Assembly: GCA_023818695.1 (NCBI GenBank)
Contig: JAMWCF010000001.1
Span: forward strand, 659,306-697,180
Length of the DNA: 37,875 nt
Reading direction: 5' to 3'
Source: Candidatus Omnitrophota bacterium
GTDB lineage: Bacteria; Omnitrophota; Gorgyraeia; 1-14-0-20-64-10
This document shows, piece after piece, positions 32,621 through 37,875 of this stretch. The notes beneath the pieces are model-generated. The model worked only from the letters and a program-made list of their open reading frames with translations, was not told the DNA's origin and did not search any database. Both the position numbers and the translations under genes were made by a program. Each line of letters begins with the position of its first letter. Within the stretch, counting starts at the first letter, position 1.

Positions 32621-34096
32621 ATGAATCTTGTATTGAAACGGTTGTATATCTTCCTCACCGTAGCGGGTGGATTCTGGCTGGTCAGCGGCGCCGGAGCCGA
32701 AGTGACGGAAGTGGTTACTCATTACCCGATGGGGGATGTGGAGTTCGACCGGCTCCACGCCAACCGTGCCACCATAGGAGATGCGTATCAACCGGCTGTC
32801 GTGCCGGACGCCAGCGTCCCCAACGGCAACCTGTTTATCGCCGGACGTCTAGGAATCGGGACCCCCGTTCCGGGACGAACGGTGGATGTCTTCGCCGTCA
32901 ACGGTGCCCGGTTTGCCGGATCAGCCGGTTTCGAAAACGGCGTCTATTTCACTCCCTCCTCTATTAATACGGGTCTCTCCGGCTTGGCCATCGGCTACAA
33001 CCAAACCTACAACGGCACCGCTATGACCAATGCCGGTTTTCTCCAGGCGGAAACCCAGGGTGGCGCCTACCGGAACCTCCTGCTCAATCCTCTGGGCGGA
33101 TCGATCGGCGTCGGCACGACCTCCCCCGCCACTCTTCTGCATGTGCGGGACCTGACCGGCGGCAATCGCCCCACCCTTCTGGTGGAACGCTCCAGCGGCG
33201 GGACTGCCCCGCCCCGGCTCGGCCTGATCGACCTGGATGAGGGGGGAGGAGCAGTCACCACCTCCCCCATCTGGTCCATTGAAAATCTTCAGGACCGGTT
33301 CCGGATCACCCGCAAGGCCAATATCACCGCCGCCGCCACGGAGCATTTCATGATGACCAACGCGGGACGGATCGGTCTGGGAACCGCGATCCCCTCGGCG
33401 ATGCTTGACATCCTCACCACTACCATCGGCACTGTCGCCGTCTGGGCGGACGGAAATACCCCCTCCGCCAACGGCTTGTATGCTCTCGGTCCCTGGAATG
33501 CAACGGTGATCTCCTGCCTTGGCCCGAACAGCTACGGCAGTTACGGCAACGGGCAGGAAGTCGGCGTTTTCGGCAACGGGGAGATCGCCACGTCGGGAGC
33601 TGGAATCCACGCGGTCTCCGAAGGCAGCGGCGCCTACATCGCAGGAAGCGTCATCGGTTTCTCTGCCTGGACCGACCACGCCACCGGCATCGCTCTTGAT
33701 GTCACCGCCGCCAACGACACGGGGATTCTAGCGGACGGTCAGGATGAAGATTTCTACGCCTCCGGTCCGGGCATCGACTACGGTTCCCCCTCCTCGATCC
33801 GCTGGAAGAGGAACATCCATCCTTTGGAGGGCGTATCGGAGAAACTGCTCCGGATCCGCGGCGTCTATTTCAGATGGGACAAACCGCACGGCGGCCGGCA
33901 AGATCTCGGCCTGATCGCGGAGGAGGTGGGGCGCATCTTCCCTGAAATCGTCCATTACGAACCGGACGGCAAAAAAGCCGTCTCCGTGGAGTACAGCCGG
34001 ATGACGCCGCTGCTGGTCGAGGCGGTCAAAGAGCTTGAAAAAAGAATCAAAGCCCTGGAAGAGGAGGCCTCATCGTTAAAGGGGAAGACCCCATGA
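32621..34096 (+). CDS. Secreted S74-domain fibre protein, paralogue 1
   Basis: A 491-residue exported protein, first of three tandem paralogues. The signal peptide (RLYIFLTVAGGFWLVSGAGA) leads into VTHYPMG and FDRLHANRATIG, then fibre-like Gly/Ala/Thr-rich repeats of beta type (IGLGTAIPSAMLDI). The C-terminus from residue 391 is a Peptidase_S74 / endosialidase chaperone domain. It has SSIRWKRNIHPLEG with a Ser...Lys pair at the expected self-cleavage site, LRIRGVYFRWD, DLGLIAEEVGRIFPEIV and VEYSRMTPLLVEAVKEL with a closing coiled coil. In phage fibres this domain drives trimer folding and then cuts itself off. Location and ligand here are unknown. Confidence 0.88.
   Translation: MNLVLKRLYIFLTVAGGFWLVSGAGAEVTEVVTHYPMGDVEFDRLHANRATIGDAYQPAVVPDASVPNGNLFIAGRLGIGTPVPGRTVDVFAVNGARFAGSAGFENGVYFTPSSINTGLSGLAIGYNQTYNGTAMTNAGFLQAETQGGAYRNLLLNPLGGSIGVGTTSPATLLHVRDLTGGNRPTLLVERSSGGTAPPRLGLIDLDEGGGAVTTSPIWSIENLQDRFRITRKANITAAATEHFMMTNAGRIGLGTAIPSAMLDILTTTIGTVAVWADGNTPSANGLYALGPWNATVISCLGPNSYGSYGNGQEVGVFGNGEIATSGAGIHAVSEGSGAYIAGSVIGFSAWTDHATGIALDVTAANDTGILADGQDEDFYASGPGIDYGSPSSIRWKRNIHPLEGVSEKLLRIRGVYFRWDKPHGGRQDLGLIAEEVGRIFPEIVHYEPDGKKAVSVEYSRMTPLLVEAVKELEKRIKALEEEASSLKGKTP
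32986..33057 (+). repeat. Conserved 72-nt block, copy 1 of 3 (within S74 paralogue 1)
   Basis: Encodes AIGYNQTYNGTAMTNAGFLQ plus a few more residues. Copies at 34458-34529 and 35954-36025 encode almost the same peptide. Copies 1 and 2 differ at six bases by my count, all synonymous, while flanking regions differ more. Confidence 0.8.
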
Positions 34097-35592
34097 AGAG
34101 ATCCTTTTCCTTCCTCTTGGCCGTTCTTCTTCTGGCAGCAGTTCGTTTTCCGCCCGTCATGCCGGCCCGGGCGGAAACCACGGAATTGATCGTCTATTAC
34201 CCGATCTCCGTCGAGGTGGACCGTTACCACGCCAGGAAAGGAACGGTCGGCACCGTTTACAGCCCGACGATTGTCTCAACCTCCGCCATCGGGGACGGCA
34301 ATCTTCTCATCGCCGGTCAGGTGGGAATCGGCACCCCCTCTCCTCTCCGGCGTATGGACGTCATCGCTTCCAACAGCGCCCGCTTTTTCGGCACCACCGG
34401 TTCTGAAAACGGCGTCTACCTCGTCCCCACATCCATCGCCGCCGGCCGTTCCGGCCTGGCCATCGGCTACAACCAAACTTACAACGGCACCGCCATGACC
34501 AACGCCGGCTTCCTCCAGGCCGAAACCCAAGGCACCGGCTACCGCACCCTGCTGCTCAATCCCTTGGGCGGTTTCGTGGGGGTGGCAACAGCAGCCCCTC
34601 TGTCCCCTCTGCATGTCCGGGACACTACCTCCGGGAGCGAACCCTCCCTCTTCATCGCCCTTGACAGCGGATCCCCCGGCGCTGGCCCACCCCGGCTGGG
34701 CCTGGTGGACACCTCGCTGGGTGGCGGCTCGGTGATGGTGGCACCCTCCTGGGTGATTGACACCGTCGACGACAAGTTCCGGATCGGGTCGCAAACCAAC
34801 ATCACCAGTTCGCCGACCGCTTACCTGCGGATTCTCAATAACGGCAACATCGGAATTGGCATCGACTACGATCCGACGGTCCGGTTGGAGATGGCCGCTT
34901 CGTCCAACACGGTGCTTCTTGCGACCTCCGATTCCGTCACCACTGAATCGGTCTACATCAAGAACACCGTCAACCTGCCAATCTCCGCCTGGAGCCCGAA
35001 TCTCTACGGCATCCGCGCTTTCGGGGAAACCGGCATCTACGCCTATTCGCCGCATGAAAACGGCTTGGGGGTGATGGGGGACGCCTCCGACACCGGCCTT
35101 TTCGCCTCGGGCGGGCTGTTCGGCGCCTCCGTGACCGCCATGAACGATGTCGGCCTCTACACTTACGCTCCCCAATCCGGCAGCAGCGCTTGCCTTGCCC
35201 ACGGACGGACCTACGACTTTTACGCCAACGGCCCCGGAGAAGATTACCCGAATCCCTCCTCCATCCGGTGGAAGAACGACATCCAGCCGATGGAAAACAT
35301 CCTGGAGAAAACCCTGCAGATCCGGGGTGTCGCCTTCCGCTGGGACGAAGAGCATGGCGGCCGCCGGGATATCGGCTTCATCGGCGAGGAGGTCGGCCGC
35401 ATTTTCCCGGAGGTGGTCCACTACGAGCCGGATGGGGAGCACGTCCGCTCGATCGACTACAGCAAGATGACCCCAATCCTGATCGTAGCTTTCCAGGAGC
35501 TGGAAAAGGAGGTCTCCGAGCTGGAAACACGGTTGAAAGCCCTGCGCAACATCAAAAAGCAGAAAAAGATGAACGAGGGGCGGGTTTCATGA
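34093..35592 (+). CDS. Secreted S74-domain fibre protein, paralogue 2
   Basis: A 499-residue exported protein whose ATG overlaps the stop of paralogue 1 (ATGA). The signal peptide is SFSFLLAVLLLAAVRFPPVMPARA, followed by ELIVYYPISVEVDRYHAR. The N-terminal third is close to paralogue 1; residues about 170-380 diverge and contain short repeats (TGIYAYSPHENGLGVMG, TGLFASGG, VGLYTYAP) suggestive of a beta-solenoid. The S74 domain begins at residue 389: SSIRWKNDIQP, QIRGVAFRWD, DIGFIGEEVGRIFPEVV, IDYSKMTPILIVAF, then a coiled coil and a Lys-rich tail longer than in its sisters. Confidence 0.88.
   Translation: MKRSFSFLLAVLLLAAVRFPPVMPARAETTELIVYYPISVEVDRYHARKGTVGTVYSPTIVSTSAIGDGNLLIAGQVGIGTPSPLRRMDVIASNSARFFGTTGSENGVYLVPTSIAAGRSGLAIGYNQTYNGTAMTNAGFLQAETQGTGYRTLLLNPLGGFVGVATAAPLSPLHVRDTTSGSEPSLFIALDSGSPGAGPPRLGLVDTSLGGGSVMVAPSWVIDTVDDKFRIGSQTNITSSPTAYLRILNNGNIGIGIDYDPTVRLEMAASSNTVLLATSDSVTTESVYIKNTVNLPISAWSPNLYGIRAFGETGIYAYSPHENGLGVMGDASDTGLFASGGLFGASVTAMNDVGLYTYAPQSGSSACLAHGRTYDFYANGPGEDYPNPSSIRWKNDIQPMENILEKTLQIRGVAFRWDEEHGGRRDIGFIGEEVGRIFPEVVHYEPDGEHVRSIDYSKMTPILIVAFQELEKEVSELETRLKALRNIKKQKKMNEGRVS
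34458..34529 (+). repeat. Conserved 72-nt block, copy 2 of 3 (within S74 paralogue 2)
   Basis: Same block as at 32986-33057, in the same position of the protein. It differs from copy 1 at six synonymous positions, fewer than the surrounding sequence, hinting at purifying selection or gene conversion. Confidence 0.8.
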
Positions 35593-37055
35593 ACCGCGAC
35601 CGGTGGCGATTAGCTGCGGCGGCGCTTCTACTGACCGGCTCCATCCTGGGAACCCTCGTCTGGGCGGAGACCGTGGAGATTCCCACCTACCTTCCGGCCG
35701 CCATCAACAACCTGAATCGGTTCCATGCCAAGAGGATGAGCGTCGGCCCCGCTTATGCCCAGGCCACCGTACCGAACTCCGCTCTCCTCGACGGCAACCT
35801 GATCATCTCCACCCGGCTTGGGGTGGGGACCTTCACCCCGGCTTATACGGTGGATGTCTTTGCCTCCAACGGCGCTCGTTTCTTTGGCACCACTGGCTTC
35901 GAAAATGCCGTCTACCTCGTCCCCTCCTCCATCGACAGCGGCCTCTCCGGCCTGGCCATCGGCTATAATCAAACGTATAATGGAACTCCCATGACGAACG
36001 CCGGCTTCCTCCAAGCTGAAACCTCTGGCACCGGTTACCGCAACCTTCTCCTGAACCCAATGGGAGGATTCGTTGGGGTACACACCACCTCTGCCCTTGT
36101 CCCGCTTCAGATCATCGATGACACCGCCGGCGGTCAACGCCCTTCCCTGGTGATCCAGCGGACCAGCGGCGGCGGCATTCCCGGTCCCCGGATCGGCCTC
36201 ATGGACACCAACGGCGCCACCCCCATCACCTCGCCGGTCTGGGCTATCGAAAATCTTAGTAACGCCTTCCGTCTGACACGCCAGGCCACTATCAACGGCG
36301 CGGTCACGGAACTTCTGCGAATCACCTCCGCCGGACAGGTCGGACTCGGCACCTCCTCCCCTTCGGCCCGGATGCAGATCTACACCCCTTCCGGCAGAAC
36401 CATCCGCCTGGAATCGGCCAGCAATGCTGAAACCCTCTGGGCGGCCAGCAACAACGGCATTGGGGTCCTGGCCTACACGCAGGACCCCGGCTCCATCGGA
36501 ATCCGTTCGGAAGGGGCGACAGGCATCCTTGGCTTCTCCGGAGATGCTTACGGCGTCGGCGTCTGGGCGAACGGGGCTTACATCGGCCTGCTGGTGGAAG
36601 CGGAGGACGATGGGGTCCAAGCTTACGCCAGCGGCACCAATGGCATTGGGACCTACGCCCGTTCGGAAAACTACATCGGCATTCGGGCCTCGGGTTTCGA
36701 CTACGATTTCTACCCCAACGGCCCCGGCGAAAATTACGGCTCCTCCTCCTCCATCCGCTGGAAAACCGATATCCATCCCATCGAAGGGGCCCTGGAGAAG
36801 ATCCTTCAGCTGCGTGGAGTCTCCTTCCGGTGGGACGAGCCGCACGGCGGACATCAGGATATCGGCTTCATCGGTGAGGAGGTCGGCCCGGTTGTGCCGG
36901 AGATCGTCGTGTACGAGGAAAACGGCGTGGACGCCGACGGAATGGACTACAGCCGGTTGACACCGATTCTGCTGGAAGCGATTCGTGAGCAGAAAAAGCG
37001 GGTGGATCAACTGAAATCTGAAATCGCCGAACTAGAGAAAACCCTTGCGCGCTGA
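35589..37055 (+). CDS. Secreted S74-domain fibre protein, paralogue 3
   Basis: A 488-residue exported protein; the ATG at 35589 overlaps the stop of paralogue 2 (ATGA) and opens MNRDRWRLAAAALLLTGS, a signal peptide ending near VWA. The N-terminus ETVEIPTYLPAAINNLNRFHAKR corresponds to the YYP region of its sisters but lacks the YYP wording. The middle has repeats such as GVWANGAYIGLLVEAEDDG and GIGTYARSENYIGIRAS. The S74 domain starts at residue 387: SSIRWKTDIHP, QLRGVSFRWD, DIGFIGEEVGPVVPEIV, MDYSRLTPILLEAIREQ and a closing coiled coil. Confidence 0.88.
   Translation: MNRDRWRLAAAALLLTGSILGTLVWAETVEIPTYLPAAINNLNRFHAKRMSVGPAYAQATVPNSALLDGNLIISTRLGVGTFTPAYTVDVFASNGARFFGTTGFENAVYLVPSSIDSGLSGLAIGYNQTYNGTPMTNAGFLQAETSGTGYRNLLLNPMGGFVGVHTTSALVPLQIIDDTAGGQRPSLVIQRTSGGGIPGPRIGLMDTNGATPITSPVWAIENLSNAFRLTRQATINGAVTELLRITSAGQVGLGTSSPSARMQIYTPSGRTIRLESASNAETLWAASNNGIGVLAYTQDPGSIGIRSEGATGILGFSGDAYGVGVWANGAYIGLLVEAEDDGVQAYASGTNGIGTYARSENYIGIRASGFDYDFYPNGPGENYGSSSSIRWKTDIHPIEGALEKILQLRGVSFRWDEPHGGHQDIGFIGEEVGPVVPEIVVYEENGVDADGMDYSRLTPILLEAIREQKKRVDQLKSEIAELEKTLAR
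35954..36025 (+). repeat. Conserved 72-nt block, copy 3 of 3 (within S74 paralogue 3)
   Basis: Third copy of the block at 32986 and 34458. The peptide is AIGYNQTYNGTPMTNAGFLQ with more base differences than between copies 1 and 2. Confidence 0.75.
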
Positions 37056-37545
37056 CAAAATTCCCGCAACCATCTTTCTCCTGTGCTTCCTGCTTGGCCC
37101 AGCCGGGGGGCAGGCCCTCGGACAGCCTCGCGATTACAAGCCGACCTCCCCCGACAAAGCTGCCCAGCTCCAGCAAAAGAGCGAAAAGCGGCACAAAGAC
37201 CTTGAAACAATGCGGGCCGATTGGATGGATCGGCTGAAGACCGACCACCCGAACTTCTACGCGCGGGCCCAGGCCACCGCAGCCCGGCAGGCGAAAATCC
37301 AGGAGATCGTCGCCCTCTACACCAACCAGAAGCTCTCCTACGACGACGCGGAGAAACTGCTCACACCGTTAGTCCGGGAAAACCTGCAGCAGGGCCTGAT
37401 GACTGATCTCAACGACCGGATCGCCCGCCTGGAAAAGAAACTCAACGCCCTCAAACAGATCCGGAGTGATCCGGAACATCACCTGCGCAAAGAGGTGAAT
37501 CGGATCCTCAAACGCCAGCCGGCCGTCCCCCTCGACGAACCCTGA
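37045..37545 (+). CDS. Small exported helical protein of unknown function
   Basis: A 166-residue protein with a TTG start overlapping the end of paralogue 3. A signal peptide (KIPATIFLLCFLLGPAGGQALG) is followed by a charged, mostly helical chain rich in Lys, Gln, Arg and Leu. It includes AAQLQQKSEKRHKDLETM and DLNDRIARLEKKLNALKQI, the latter a likely coiled coil. No family recognised. Being fourth in the S74 operon it may serve the fibres as chaperone or anchor, but that is only context. The TTG has a weak GAGAAA site; no better start exists in frame. Confidence 0.7.
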   Translation: MRADKIPATIFLLCFLLGPAGGQALGQPRDYKPTSPDKAAQLQQKSEKRHKDLETMRADWMDRLKTDHPNFYARAQATAARQAKIQEIVALYTNQKLSYDDAEKLLTPLVRENLQQGLMTDLNDRIARLEKKLNALKQIRSDPEHHLRKEVNRILKRQPAVPLDEP

Positions 37546-37548
37546 CCG

Positions 37549-37875
37549 TCACTGCTCTTCCTGGAGACTCATTTTCAGCAGGCATTCGACCCGGTCTCCT
37601 CCCACCGACCGGACCTGCATCTGCTTCATAGATTTGGCCCTCTTGGCGCTCCTGCCGCGGACATTCGTGGATTCCATTTGTCGCAACTGGTTTTCCAGGG
37701 AGCTGTATTGACTGGTCAAGTCTGTCCTGGCCTGGGTAATCTGGGCGAGGATTTGGTTGAGGGCGAGCCCTTTCTGGCGGGCAAGTTCTTCAAGGGCCTC
37801 TGCGCGGCGGCGGGCCACGTCGGCCCGGGCATCGGCGATCTGCTGCGGCAGTTCCCGGCGGGCGGCGTGCAGGGC
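37549..37875 (-). CDS. Coiled-coil protein of unknown function (5' end outside window)
   Basis: The C-terminal ~108 residues of a gene entering from the right edge; the frame is open to the last base. The visible part is helical and charged: ARADVARRRAEALEELARQKG, ILAQITQARTDLTSQYSSLENQLRQMES, then a basic stretch and a short end VECLLKMSLQEEQ. It converges on the small exported protein with a 3-nt gap. An internal GTG at 37818 could be a start, but coding signal continues upstream. No family can be named. Confidence 0.6.
   Translation of the reverse strand, partial: ALHAARRELPQQIADARADVARRRAEALEELARQKGLALNQILAQITQARTDLTSQYSSLENQLRQMESTNVRGRSAKRAKSMKQMQVRSVGGDRVECLLKMSLQEEQ

Noticed and set aside
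32986-36025. CRISPR-like or other spaced repeats
   Set aside because: The repeated blocks are about 1.5 kb apart and lie at the same codons of paralogous genes, so they reflect gene duplication.
32621-37055. Prophage or tailocin fragment, suggested by tail-fibre-type S74 domains
   Set aside because: All three proteins have signal peptides, and no capsid, terminase, tape-measure, lysis or integrase gene is near. A host-owned secreted family is more likely.

Overview
The window looks like a stretch of chromosome from a GC-rich, diderm (Gram-negative-type) bacterium. The support is an outer-membrane polysaccharide export protein, several lipoprotein signals, a YnbE/YdbL-like envelope module and periplasmic fibre proteins. 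Genes are packed into long co-oriented runs with ATGA/GTGA/TGATG overlaps. No tRNA, rRNA, CRISPR array, insertion sequence or phage structural gene was seen. The phylum cannot be fixed from this sequence. XrtA-type exopolysaccharide genes, a TIGR04073-type protein and 'YYP...' S74-domain proteins together suggest an environmental lineage such as Omnitrophota, Nitrospirota or a similar candidate phylum (inference only).

Region 1 (1-7733, minus strand) is an exopolysaccharide operon. In transcription order it encodes a 59-residue MerR-type HTH protein with a GTG start, a Wza-like export protein, a GumC/Wzz-type chain-length protein, an ExeA-like ATPase, a CpsD-type tyrosine kinase, the Wzm/Wzt ABC exporter pair, and an asparagine-synthase-like amidotransferase cut by the window edge. 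Upstream are a good sigma-54 promoter candidate (7545-7560), an inverted repeat near its start site, and a 12-bp palindrome about 190 bp upstream.

Region 2 (7778-18347) starts with an alpha/beta hydrolase on the plus strand. It converges on an eleven-gene minus-strand run. In transcription order this encodes a TIGR04073-type exosortase-associated protein, aldo/keto reductase, YjbQ, an ATP-grasp-like protein, a short AsmA-like protein, a YnbE-YdbL fusion lipoprotein, an RlmI-type rRNA methyltransferase, an EamA transporter, QueF, a neutral-ceramidase-like protein and a C45 acyltransferase/hydrolase.

Region 3 (18409-28788) holds a Ski2-like helicase (plus) and minus-strand housekeeping genes: MIP18/SufT-like protein, GH1 glycosidase, a small orphan protein and a double-rhodanese sulfurtransferase. 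Next comes a structured GC-rich intergenic segment, a decayed duplicate of an HTTM membrane protein, and the operon bcp-like peroxiredoxin, acyl-CoA dehydrogenase, GT2 glycosyltransferase, intact HTTM protein.

Region 4 (28852-37875) has a plus-strand trio (diguanylate cyclase, isoprenylcysteine-methyltransferase-like protein, class I amidotransferase) and a divergent GT39/ArnT-like membrane glycosyltransferase. It ends with an operon of three paralogous secreted proteins carrying C-terminal S74 intramolecular-chaperone domains, plus a small exported helical protein. The S74 tandem array, the YnbE-YdbL fusion, the sigma-54 control region and a recurring near-leaderless promoter layout are the points most worth checking.
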